The notes under the pieces are model-generated. The model was given only the letters and a program-made list of their open reading frames with translations, was not told the origin of the DNA and ran no database searches. From RPQJ01 sp036277615 (GTDB lineage: Bacteria > Pseudomonadota > Gammaproteobacteria > Steroidobacterales > Steroidobacteraceae), in contig DASUMQ010000296.1 of the NCBI GenBank assembly GCA_036277615.1, positions 1 to 28,541 of the forward strand: a stretch of 28,541 nucleotides of DNA, read 5' to 3'. Within the stretch, counting starts at the first letter, position 1; every line of letters starts with the position of its first letter. This document shows positions 1 to 7,289 of the stretch, piece by piece. A program made the translations under genes and the position numbers.

Positions 1-54
1 ACCCAGCAGCGAAAGGCCGACCACTGCCGGGGCCGCCAGGGCCCGCTTCAGCAT
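1..54 (-). CDS. N-terminus of an exported protein (partial, unidentified)
   Basis: An ATG at 54 opens a minus-strand frame that runs off the left edge after 18 codons. The visible residues start MLKRALAAPAVVG and continue as a short hydrophobic run, that is, a positively charged n-region followed by a hydrophobic core, typical of a Sec signal peptide. AAAGAAG directly before the ATG is a weak, closely placed ribosome binding site. Only the signal peptide is visible, so the mature protein and its function cannot be named. It lies downstream of bioD on the same strand, 384 bases away, so it is probably a separate transcription unit. Confidence 0.5.
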   Translation of the reverse strand, partial: MLKRALAAPAVVGLSLLG

Positions 55-438
55 CTTCTTTGGCACTACAAACTCCCGTGCGTGAAACCGGCGCCGCCCT
101 CATGGCCGGGGCGACTGCTGACCCGTGCTGCGTCCCCTCGCCGGGCGCCGCGCGGAGGCACTTGCTCGACCTCCTGACCAGCCGGCGCAGGCGTGCGACC
201 ACCCCGCCGCTTCATCCTCCGTCAGAAACCGACCCGCATTGCAGGCGTGACGACCGGGCGACTCGACGGGAGCCGCCTCGGATGCAGCGCAGCAAGTGGG
301 TCGCGCAGTTTAACCGTCGCTCCATGGCCTGCAAATACCAACCGGGTCGCGGCGCTAGACGACCCCGTTCGACGACGATCGATGCCTCGCGACCCCGAGG
401 ACGCGCTTCGGCGGCGCACGCCGCGAAGCCCGCGCGAC
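55..438. other. Gene-free stretch downstream of bioD
   Basis: No reading frame here has a convincing start, ribosome binding site or recognisable product. Several overlapping frames are open only because the DNA is G+C-rich. The one structure I see is the hairpin at 405-429 just after the bioD stop. The promoter of the minus-strand gene starting at 54 should lie here, but I see no clear -35/-10 pair. Confidence 0.5.
405..429 (-). terminator. Possible terminator hairpin after bioD
   Basis: GCTTCG at 405-410 pairs with CGAAGC at 424-429. Inside this, GGCG/CGCC-type pairing continues with one bulged base and a four-base loop. The hairpin starts ten bases past the bioD stop codon. No T-run follows on the minus strand, so it is not a classical intrinsic terminator. 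It may be a 3'-end stabilising structure or only G+C-rich coincidence. Confidence 0.3.
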
Positions 439-1167
439 TCAGCCAGGGCGGTCGTCCAGGCCGAGGGCGGCGAGCAGTTGCGGATCCGCGGCGAACTCGT
501 GGAGCGGATGACCGAACGGAGATTTCGGCGCCGTGCGGAGGTCCGGCACGCGCGCGAGCGGTTCCGAGCCGAGCAGGTCGCACAGTGCCGCGACGTTGTC
601 GTCGATCCGCTCGAACCCGGGGTCCACGGTGTTGGCGACCCAGCCTGCCAGTGGGGAGCGGCCGCCACGCCAGATCGCCTCGGCGGTGAGTCGCGCGTGG
701 TTGAGGCAACCGAGCGTCAGCCCTACGACCAGCACCACGTCGAGCCCGAGGGTTTCGGGAAGGTCGCTGAGAAAACCGGCCGGGTGCAGCGGCACGCGCC
801 AGCCACCGGCGCCCTCGATCAGCACGCAGTCCGCCCCGGCCGAAGCCCGCCGCGACCACGCTACGAGTTCCGGCAGGGGCAGAGAGACCCCCGACTCGCG
901 GGCCGCCAGGTGCGGCGCAATCGCGGGTTCGAAGCAGTAAGGGTTGACGGTCTCGTACGGGATGGACACCGACCCCGCCGCCTGCAATTCGAGCGCATCG
1001 GCGTTTCGCAATGGCGCCGCCGGGGTCGGGCGGCAGGCCCCGCTCGCGACCGGCTTGAGTCCGACGCACCGCGCCCCGTGGCGGTGGGCGAGGCGCAGCA
1101 ACGCCGACGTGACGACGGTCTTGCCGACGCCGGTGTTCGTGCCCGTGATGAAGATTGTTTTACTCAC
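439..1167 (-). CDS. bioD: Dethiobiotin synthetase BioD
   Basis: BioD carries out the ATP- and CO2-dependent closure of the ureido ring, converting 7,8-diaminopelargonic acid to dethiobiotin, the penultimate step of biotin synthesis, in the cytoplasm. The 242-residue product starts MSKTIFITGTNTGVGKT, the family's N-terminal P-loop (GTNTGVGKT). It also has the LKPVASG segment with the conserved lysine and the IEGAGGW motif. Length is close to the usual 225-240 residues. The start is GTG at 1167, with no good ribosome binding site. It is the last gene of the bioB-F-HC-D operon, 65 bases after the fused bioHC gene. That gap is unusually A+T-rich, so bioD may have an extra promoter or depend on read-through. 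Confidence 0.96.
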   Translation of the reverse strand: MSKTIFITGTNTGVGKTVVTSALLRLAHRHGARCVGLKPVASGACRPTPAAPLRNADALELQAAGSVSIPYETVNPYCFEPAIAPHLAARESGVSLPLPELVAWSRRASAGADCVLIEGAGGWRVPLHPAGFLSDLPETLGLDVVLVVGLTLGCLNHARLTAEAIWRGGRSPLAGWVANTVDPGFERIDDNVAALCDLLGSEPLARVPDLRTAPKSPFGHPLHEFAADPQLLAALGLDDRPG

Positions 1168-1232
1168 GTGATGAAGCAGACGGGGGAAAGTAGCGTCTTT
1201 CTGCTTTTATCAAATAGAGATGATTAATAAAA
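1168..1232. other. A+T-rich spacer between bioHC and bioD
   Basis: This 65-base gap breaks an otherwise overlapping operon, and its bioHC-proximal 40 bases are only about one quarter G+C. It contains an imperfect dyad (TTTTATCA near 1205 and TGATTAATAAAA near 1220). I find no convincing -35/-10 pair for bioD on the minus strand. It could be a weak internal promoter or an mRNA processing site. Confidence 0.35.
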
Positions 1233-2969
1233 TCAGGTCCTGCGGCGCAGACCAGTCAAGGGCACCAGCACTTCGGCCGACTCGGCGCCCCGCTTGGTTC
1301 GGATCGGTCGGTCCGGCGACCACGCCTGCGCAAACACGACTTCGTACGTCGCCGGCAGCTTGCCGTCGCGCCGCTCCTGCTCGTACGCCTCGATCATCCG
1401 GGCGAGCGTGCGGCGGCCCGTGAGCCCGCGCGCGCGTCCGGCGGTGGCGTTGTGAGCGCCGATGGTCTTGAGGTCGCGCATGAGTTCGCGCGCGTCGTCA
1501 TAGGTCAGCGTATAGCGCTCGACGTCGAGGACCGGTTCGGCGAATCCGGCGCGGACCAGCGCGTCGCCCACGTCGTGCATGTCGAGGAACCGGCTTACGT
1601 GCGCGTGACCGGGGTCTGCCGCCTGCCAGGCGCGGCGCAACTCGACCAGCGTGTCGGGTCCCAGCGTGGCCAGGTGAAGCACACCCCCGGCACGCAGCGC
1701 GCGCCGGCATTCGCGCAGCACCCTGTCGGGGTCGTTGCACCATTGCAGCAGCAGGCTCGAGAACACCATGTCGACCGCGCCGTCGCGCAACGGCAGCGCA
1801 GCCGCGTCGGCCGCGATCCGATGGAACCGCCGGAACAGCCGCTGCCGTCGGCCCGCCTCGACGAGCATGCCCGGGGCGATGTCGACCGCGAGCACCCGGG
1901 CCTCGCCATACCGTCTCCTGAGCGCCGCCGACCCGTGGCCGGTTCCGGCGCCGAGGTCGACGACCGTCTTCGGTTGCATCGTCAGCACGTCGAGCCGGTC
2001 GAGCAATTCGTCGCGGACGCGCTTCTGCAGCACCGCAGCCTCGTCGTAGCGGCGCGCGGCCCCGGAGAACGAGTCCCGCACGCGCGCAACGTCGAGTTCG
2101 TAGGGATCCTCCGCTGCTGCAGGGGCACCACGCGTGGCCGAGAGCCGTTCGGGCGCAGGGGTCGTCGGCGCCGCTGGTGTCGTCGTATCCGGCGCTGCGG
2201 TCATGAAGGCGAGAAACCGCTCGACCTCGTGCGTCACTTCGTCGGCGTGGGACAGGAACGGGGCATGGCCGGCCTTCGCGATCTCGCGATACCGGGCCGA
2301 GGGCAGCCGCGATGCCAGCTCACGCCCCGCCGCGGCGGGCGTGATCCGGTCGTGCTCGCCCGCGATCACGAGCGTCGGCAGTGCGATGCGGGCGAGGCCG
2401 TCGCGAAGATCGGCGGCGCGCAGCATGTCGAGCCCGGTCGCGAGCGCGCGTGGGTCGGGCTCACCATGCGACGAGAGCGACGCGCGCAGGGAGCGCAACG
2501 CCTCGGTGGCGCGTTCGTCGCCCCAGGTCTGCAGCGCGAGAAAATTGGCGATCGTGCGCCGGTAGTCGCCGGCCAGGCCGGCCGCGAAACCCTGCATCAC
2601 GGCCGGCTCCATGCCGGCCGCCCAGTCCTCGCGCGCCAGGAAGCAAGGCGTCGTCGCGACGAGCACGAGGGCCGCCAGGTCCGCTCGCGTCCGAGCCAGC
2701 TCGAGCGCGACCATGCCGCCCAGCGACCATCCGAGCACCGCCGCGTGCGGCGGGATCGTCGGCGACACGGCGCGCGCCAGGTCCGCGACGCTGCGCACTT
2801 CCGCCGACCAGGCGCTGCGCCCATGGCCCGGCAGGTCGACGACGTACAGCCGGAAACGGCTCGCGAGGCGGTCGAGCCACGGTCCCCACATGCCGCCGTG
2901 CAGCGCCCATCCGTGCAGCAAGACGAGGTCCGGGCCCGACCCGCGCGTCTCGACGTACGGCGGAGTCAT
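1233..2969 (-). CDS. bioC: Fused pimeloyl-ACP methyl ester esterase / malonyl-ACP O-methyltransferase (BioH-BioC)
   Basis: This 578-residue protein joins two enzymes of pimelate synthesis. Residues 1-256 are a BioH-type alpha/beta hydrolase: GWSLGG places the nucleophile at S82, GEHD gives D207 and GHAPF gives H235, the same triad numbering as E. coli BioH. Residues about 257-290 are a Pro/Thr/Ala-rich linker. Residues about 291-578 are BioC: a VRDSFSGAARRYDEAA start and the SAM-binding VVDLGAGTGHG (336-346). BioC methylates malonyl-ACP so that fatty acid enzymes can extend it; BioH removes the methyl from pimeloyl-ACP ester. The ATG overlaps the bioF stop (ATGA), so translation is coupled. 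The reading frame crosses the linker uninterrupted. Fusion of bioC to an esterase is known in some bacteria (BioC-BioG types are the ones I recall). Confidence 0.95.
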   Translation of the reverse strand: MTPPYVETRGSGPDLVLLHGWALHGGMWGPWLDRLASRFRLYVVDLPGHGRSAWSAEVRSVADLARAVSPTIPPHAAVLGWSLGGMVALELARTRADLAALVLVATTPCFLAREDWAAGMEPAVMQGFAAGLAGDYRRTIANFLALQTWGDERATEALRSLRASLSSHGEPDPRALATGLDMLRAADLRDGLARIALPTLVIAGEHDRITPAAAGRELASRLPSARYREIAKAGHAPFLSHADEVTHEVERFLAFMTAAPDTTTPAAPTTPAPERLSATRGAPAAAEDPYELDVARVRDSFSGAARRYDEAAVLQKRVRDELLDRLDVLTMQPKTVVDLGAGTGHGSAALRRRYGEARVLAVDIAPGMLVEAGRRQRLFRRFHRIAADAAALPLRDGAVDMVFSSLLLQWCNDPDRVLRECRRALRAGGVLHLATLGPDTLVELRRAWQAADPGHAHVSRFLDMHDVGDALVRAGFAEPVLDVERYTLTYDDARELMRDLKTIGAHNATAGRARGLTGRRTLARMIEAYEQERRDGKLPATYEVVFAQAWSPDRPIRTKRGAESAEVLVPLTGLRRRT

Positions 2970-4171
2970 GCCGTCCCGGTCCCGTCGAGCACGCCGCGCG
3001 ACTCGAGCACCGCGATCGCTTCCAGCAGCCGGTCCACGTCGTGCGCGGCGTGCGCGGCCGAGAACGTGAAGCGCAGGCGCGAGGTGCCGGCGGGCACCGT
3101 GGGCGGGCGTATGGCCGGCACCCAGAAGCCCAGTTCGAGCAGCCGTTCTGCGGCCACGATCGCAGTCGTTTCGGCGCCCAGCACGAGCGGCTGGATCGGC
3201 GTGCGTGACGGGGCGAGTCGCAGTCCCAGCGCGCTCGCGCCCGCGCGGAACCTGTGCGCATGGGCGAGCACCGCGTCGCGACGCCAGGGTTCGTCCACCA
3301 TCACGCGCAGCGCTTCACGCGTGGCCGCGGCCACGGCCGGCGGCAGCGCCGTCGTGTACACGTAGGTGCGGGCACGCTGCACGACGTTCTCGATCAGGGA
3401 CTCCGTGCCCGCGACGAAGGCGCCGAACGTCCCTGCGGCCTTGCCGAGCGTGCACATCAATATGGGCACGTCCTCGACGCCGAGCCCGGCCTCGGCCACG
3501 GAGCCCGCACCGTTCGGCCCGAGGATGCCGAAGCCGTGGGCGTCGTCGACCATGAGGTCCGCGTCCGCGGCGCGACACGCATCGGCGAGTTCGACGAGCG
3601 GCGCGACGTCGCCGTCCATGCTGAAGACCGCATCGGTCATCACGAGCGCAGTGCGCCCGGGGTCCGCCGCCGCCGCGAGTTTCGCCCGCAATGCCGCGAC
3701 GTCCACGTGGCGGTAGCGGACGAATCGCGCACCCGTGGCGAGCCCCGCATCGAGCAGCGAGGCGTGGTTGAGTCGATCCTCGAACACGATGTCGCCGCGC
3801 CCCAGGAGGACGGATGCGACGGCGAAGTTGGCCATGTATCCGGTCGACAGCAGTACCGCGCGCGGGCGATCCACGAACGCGGCGAGTTCCTGCTCGAGCG
3901 CGTGGTGTTCCTCGCTGTGACCGCTCACGAGGTGCGAGCCGCCGCTGCCGACGCCCCACGACGCGGCGGCTTCGCGAAAGCGCCGCACGACCCGCGGATG
4001 GTTCGCGAGCCCGAGATAGTCGTTACTGCAGAACGCGATGCAATCGCGGCCATCGACGCGCACGCGCACCCCACCGGCGTCACGCGCTTCGACCGGGCGG
4101 CGGCGGCGCGCCCGTCCCGTCTCCCCCATGGCCGCGAGTTCCGCGGCGAGCCTGCCGTGCGCGCGGGGCAT
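2966..4171 (-). CDS. bioF: 8-amino-7-oxononanoate synthase BioF
   Basis: BioF is a PLP enzyme that condenses pimeloyl-ACP (or CoA) with L-alanine, releasing CO2, to give KAPA, the first step of biotin ring assembly. The 401-residue product shows the alpha-oxoamine synthase fold: N-terminal FCSNDYLGLA (48-56), GSGGSHLVSGHSEEHHALE (76-94), VDDAHGFGILG (208-218) with the PLP-contacting Asp and His, and TLGKAAGTFGAF with the Schiff-base lysine at K244. All key residues are intact and length is normal for the family. It starts with ATG 15 bases after the bioB stop and its stop codon overlaps the start of the bioH-bioC gene, so it sits in the middle of one operon. Confidence 0.96.
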   Translation of the reverse strand: MPRAHGRLAAELAAMGETGRARRRRPVEARDAGGVRVRVDGRDCIAFCSNDYLGLANHPRVVRRFREAAASWGVGSGGSHLVSGHSEEHHALEQELAAFVDRPRAVLLSTGYMANFAVASVLLGRGDIVFEDRLNHASLLDAGLATGARFVRYRHVDVAALRAKLAAAADPGRTALVMTDAVFSMDGDVAPLVELADACRAADADLMVDDAHGFGILGPNGAGSVAEAGLGVEDVPILMCTLGKAAGTFGAFVAGTESLIENVVQRARTYVYTTALPPAVAAATREALRVMVDEPWRRDAVLAHAHRFRAGASALGLRLAPSRTPIQPLVLGAETTAIVAAERLLELGFWVPAIRPPTVPAGTSRLRFTFSAAHAAHDVDRLLEAIAVLESRGVLDGTGTA

Positions 4172-4186
4172 GGACGGCGGCGCCGC

Positions 4187-5182
4187 TCAACCCTCCGCGT
4201 GGGCGGAGCGTTCGACTTCGATGCCGAGTCGCTCGAACAGCTGCGCATCCTGGCTGCGGCCGGGGTTCGGCGTCGTCAGCAGGCGGTCTCCGTAAAAGAT
4301 CGAATTGGCGCCGGCGAGGAAGCAGAGGGCCTGTGTCGCGTCGTCCATGTCGCTGCGTCCCGCGGAGAGCCGCACGTACGAGCGCGGCATCAGCAGCCGC
4401 GCGGTGGCGATCGCCCGCACCAGATCGAGGGGGTCGAGCCGGTCGAGTCCGTGCAGCGGCGTGCCCGGCACCTGCACGAGCTGGTTGATCGGCACGCTTT
4501 CGGGGTGTCGCGGCAGGGTCGCGAGCGTGTGCAGCAGCGCGATGCGGTCCTGCTCCGATTCCCCCATGCCCAGGATGCCCCCGCAGCAGACGTTGATGCC
4601 CGCGTCGCGAACGGCCTGCAATGTTTCCAGGCGGTCCTCGTAGGTGCGGGTCGTGACGATCTCGCCGTAGTAGTCCTTCGACGTGTCGAGGTTGTGGTTG
4701 TAGTAATCGAGTCCGGCGTCCCGAAGCTCGCAGGCCTGTTGCCGCGTGAGCATGCCAACCGTCGCGCAGGTTTCGAGTCCGAGCGCCCGGACCTCGCTGA
4801 CCATGCGCTTGATCTGTTCGAGCTGTTTCGGCTTCGGGCTCCGATACGCGGCGCCCATGCAGAACCGCGTCGCGCCCTGCGCCTTGGCCGTCCTCGCGGC
4901 GGCGACGACCTGATCGACCTGCAGCAGTTCCTCGCGCTCGACGCCCGTGTCGTACCGGACGCTCTGCGGGCAGTATTTGCAATCCTCCGGGCACGCGCCG
5001 GTCTTGATCGACAGCAGCGTGCTGACCTGGACGCGGTTCGGCGCGAAGTTCGCCCGGTGCACGCGCTGGGCATGGAACGTCAGGTCCCCGAACGGTGCCG
5101 TAAAGATCGCGCGCGCCTCGTCGAGCGACCAGTCCGTGCGAATCGAGCCGAGGCAGTCGAGGTCGAGCGCGGGCATGTGCAT
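4187..5182 (-). CDS. bioB: Biotin synthase BioB
   Basis: BioB is the radical-SAM enzyme that inserts sulfur into dethiobiotin to form biotin. The 331-residue product has the SAM [4Fe-4S] motif GACPEDCKYC with cysteines at 64, 68 and 71. It also has the residues that hold the sacrificial [2Fe-2S] cluster: RFCMG, ETCAT, NVCCGG and the Arg in LSAGRSD. Two in-frame ATGs (5182 and 5176) are possible. I chose 5182; the AAGAGA just before it is spaced better for 5176, so the protein may be two residues shorter. Longer upstream frames are open only through G+C bias. It is the first gene of the biotin operon, behind the promoter and BirA-like operator at 5252-5306, divergent from comF. Confidence 0.96.
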   Translation of the reverse strand: MHMPALDLDCLGSIRTDWSLDEARAIFTAPFGDLTFHAQRVHRANFAPNRVQVSTLLSIKTGACPEDCKYCPQSVRYDTGVEREELLQVDQVVAAARTAKAQGATRFCMGAAYRSPKPKQLEQIKRMVSEVRALGLETCATVGMLTRQQACELRDAGLDYYNHNLDTSKDYYGEIVTTRTYEDRLETLQAVRDAGINVCCGGILGMGESEQDRIALLHTLATLPRHPESVPINQLVQVPGTPLHGLDRLDPLDLVRAIATARLLMPRSYVRLSAGRSDMDDATQALCFLAGANSIFYGDRLLTTPNPGRSQDAQLFERLGIEVERSAHAEG

Positions 5183-5251
5183 TCTCTTGATTTGACCGGC
5201 AAAAGCAGCGTGACGACGGCCGGAGGACGGCCCAGGCTCGTGGCGGACGGC

Positions 5252-5280
5252 AGTATTCGAGGCGGCCCGGGCGCTGTCAA
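5252..5280 (-). promoter_or_regulatory. Sigma70-type promoter of the biotin operon
   Basis: On the minus strand a perfect -35 TTGACA (5280-5275) is followed after 17 bases by AATACT (5257-5252), four of six matches to TATAAT. Transcription would start near 5245, leaving a leader of about 60 bases before bioB. The -35 is inside the BirA-like operator, so repressor binding would block polymerase. Confidence 0.7.
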
Positions 5281-5306
5281 CCAACGGTGTGGTCCAAGGT
5301 ATACAG
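5274..5306. promoter_or_regulatory. Predicted BirA operator between bioB and comF
   Basis: Two nine-base half-sites, CTGTCAACC (5274-5282) and GGTATACAG (5298-5306), are inverted and separated by 15 bases. The halves match each other at seven of nine positions. They resemble the known BirA operator TTGTAAACC-N15/16-GGTTTACAA, with the invariant ACC/GGT inner edges and ACA/TGT outer parts. The left half overlaps the bioB -35 and the right half reaches into the comF start region. BirA bound to biotinyl-AMP would repress the bio genes when biotin is plentiful; no birA gene is in the window. Confidence 0.65.
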
Positions 5307-6021
5307 CGTGCTCGATCGCGCGGGCCGCGGCCTCCTGCCGGCGCGATGCATCCTGTGCGCCCGCTCCGGACGTGGGCCCGCCCACGATCTCTGCGCGGAC
5401 TGCGAGGCTGATCTGCCGTGGCTGTCGGTGGCCTGCTCGCGGTGCGGCCTGCCCGTGGACGACCCGTCGTTGCAAGGCACGACGCCCGGGTGTGCGCGTT
5501 GTCGCGACCGCGCACAGCCTTACCGACGGTGCCACGGGGGTTTCCGCTACGAGTTCCCGCTGAGCGAACTGGTGCACGGGCTCAAGTACGACGGTGCGCT
5601 CGCCAACGCACGCGTGCTCGGCACGTTGCTCGCCGACAGCCTGGCGCGGCAACCCGTCCGTCGCGACGCAGAGCTCCTCGTGCCGCTGCCGCTGCACACC
5701 TCGCGACTGGTCGCGCGCGGCTTCAACCAGTCGCTCGAAATCGCGCGGTTCACCGCCACTGCGCTCCGGCTGGAACTCGACGCGCGCGCATTGCATCGGC
5801 GTCGCGACACCGCGCCGCAGGTCGGGCTGGCCCGCGAGGCCCGGGCGGACAACGTGCGGGGTGCGTTTGCCGCGATCGAATCGAACGTCGCGGGCCGTGC
5901 CGTCGCGCTGCTGGACGACGTCGTGACGACCGGCGCGACGGTCGCGGAGGCCTCGCACGCACTGCTCATCGCGGGCGCGCGCTCCGTGGATGTCTGGTGC
6001 GTGGCGCGCGCGTCCGACTGA
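5287..6021 (+). CDS. comF: ComF family phosphoribosyltransferase-like protein
   Basis: ComF proteins combine N-terminal zinc-binding cysteines with a C-terminal phosphoribosyltransferase fold. In Gram-positives and Haemophilus they are needed for DNA uptake; their exact reaction is unclear. The 244-residue product has CILC, CADC, CSRC and CARC pairs within the first 75 residues, then VPLPLHTSRLVARGFNQS and the PRPP-binding loop VALLDDVVTTGAT near the C-terminus. The GTG at 5287 lies inside the BirA-like operator and has no ribosome binding site. A GTG at 5308 has AAGG seven bases upstream and may be the real start. ComF next to bioB is a familiar gammaproteobacterial arrangement, so transcription here may also respond to BirA binding. 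Confidence 0.9.
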   Translation: MWSKVYSVLDRAGRGLLPARCILCARSGRGPAHDLCADCEADLPWLSVACSRCGLPVDDPSLQGTTPGCARCRDRAQPYRRCHGGFRYEFPLSELVHGLKYDGALANARVLGTLLADSLARQPVRRDAELLVPLPLHTSRLVARGFNQSLEIARFTATALRLELDARALHRRRDTAPQVGLAREARADNVRGAFAAIESNVAGRAVALLDDVVTTGATVAEASHALLIAGARSVDVWCVARASD

Positions 6022-6071
6022 GCCAGCGTAGCGCGTTCGATACACTGCTCGCCTCGACGGCTGGAATCGCC

Positions 6072-7289
6072 ATGGACGCCCCCAGGACCCCGTTCGACCC
6101 GTTCACCGCGCTGCGCGACTTCGTCAGGCTCGAGTCGGCGGGCGGCATCCTGCTCGTGATCGCGGGCGCGCTGGCGATGATCGCCGCGAATACGCCGCTC
6201 GCGACGGCGTACGAGACCATGCTGCAGCTGCCCATCCGCCTGCAGTTCGGCACGGTCGTGTTCGACAAGACGCTGCTGATCTGGATCAACGACCTGCTGA
6301 TGGCGATCTTCTTCCTGCTGGTCGGGCTCGAGATCAAGCGCGAAGTCGTCGTCGGCGAACTGTCGGACACGGCCAGGGTCGCGTTGCCAGCAGTCGCGGC
6401 CGTGGGGGGCATGCTGGTGCCTGCGGCGATCTACGCCTGGTTCAACTGGTACGACCCCGTCGGCATCCGCGGCTGGGCCATCCCGTCCGCCACCGACATC
6501 GCGTTCGCACTCGGCGTGCTCTCGCTGTTCGGCGCGCGCGTGCCGCTGGGCCTCAAGGTGTTCCTGATGACGCTCGCCGTGCTCGACGACCTCGGGGCGA
6601 TCGTGATCATCGCGCTGTTCTACACGAGCGATCTCTCGATCGAGGCGCTGGTGCTCGCGTCGATCGCCGTCGCCGTGCTGGTCGGCCTGAACCGCAGCGG
6701 CGTCAGGCGCATCGCTCCGTACGTCCTGGTGGGTACGGTGCTCTGGGTCTGCGTGCTCAAGTCGGGTGTGCACGCGACGCTCGCGGGTGTCGTCACCGCG
6801 ATGTTCGTGCCGGCGGCGGGAGCGCACGCAGGCGACGAGCCTCCGCCCGCGAGCCGGCTCGAGCACTCGCTGCACCCCTGGGTCGCCTTCGGCATCCTGC
6901 CGCTGTTCGCATTCGCGAACGCGGGTGTCAACTTCGCAGGGTTGCGCGTCGACGACCTGCTCGACCCGATCCCGCTCGGCATCCTGCTCGGGCTGTTCGT
7001 CGGCAAGCAGGCCGGCGTGTTCGCGTTCGCGTGGGTTGCGGTGAAGTCCGGGCTTGCGCGACTGCCGGCGGGCGTCACGTTCGGGCAGGTCTACGGTGCG
7101 GCGGTCCTCTGCGGCATCGGGTTCACGATGAGCCTGTTCATCGGCATGCTCGCGTTCGAGAACGCCGCAGCCGGCGAGGTCATCGTGACCGACCGGCTCG
7201 GCATCCTGGCCGGCACGTTCCTGTCAGCGATCGTCGGCGCGCTGGTGCTGCACCTGGTGTTGCCGCGCGCCGATCAGGCGAACAGGTAG
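6072..7289 (+). CDS. nhaA: Na+/H+ antiporter NhaA
   Basis: NhaA is an inner-membrane electrogenic antiporter that expels Na+ (or Li+) in exchange for protons, giving salt and alkaline-pH tolerance. The 405-residue product is about the size of E. coli NhaA (388) and is hydrophobic throughout, with some 11-12 membrane segments. The ion-binding aspartates are present: SATDIAFALG puts one at D142 and AVLDDLGAI gives D172-D173, matching E. coli D133, D163 and D164. The ATG at 6072 was chosen because the longer frame upstream overlaps comF and lacks family similarity. It starts 50 bases after comF. Its 3' end overlaps the convergent ubiA gene by 16 bases. Confidence 0.95.
   Translation: MDAPRTPFDPFTALRDFVRLESAGGILLVIAGALAMIAANTPLATAYETMLQLPIRLQFGTVVFDKTLLIWINDLLMAIFFLLVGLEIKREVVVGELSDTARVALPAVAAVGGMLVPAAIYAWFNWYDPVGIRGWAIPSATDIAFALGVLSLFGARVPLGLKVFLMTLAVLDDLGAIVIIALFYTSDLSIEALVLASIAVAVLVGLNRSGVRRIAPYVLVGTVLWVCVLKSGVHATLAGVVTAMFVPAAGAHAGDEPPPASRLEHSLHPWVAFGILPLFAFANAGVNFAGLRVDDLLDPIPLGILLGLFVGKQAGVFAFAWVAVKSGLARLPAGVTFGQVYGAAVLCGIGFTMSLFIGMLAFENAAAGEVIVTDRLGILAGTFLSAIVGALVLHLVLPRADQANR

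Noticed and set aside
1..54. Naming the left-edge gene from its context
   Set aside because: Only a signal peptide of 18 residues is visible, which is not specific to any family.
193..1227. 344-codon plus-strand open frame across bioD and the left spacer
   Set aside because: It lies antisense to bioD and has no ribosome binding site or recognisable motif.
3254..5563. Very long plus-strand open frame (769 codons) opposite bioF and bioB
   Set aside because: It mirrors two unmistakable biotin genes, its product is Arg/His/Asp-rich with no recognisable domain, and such antisense frames are expected in DNA this rich in G+C.
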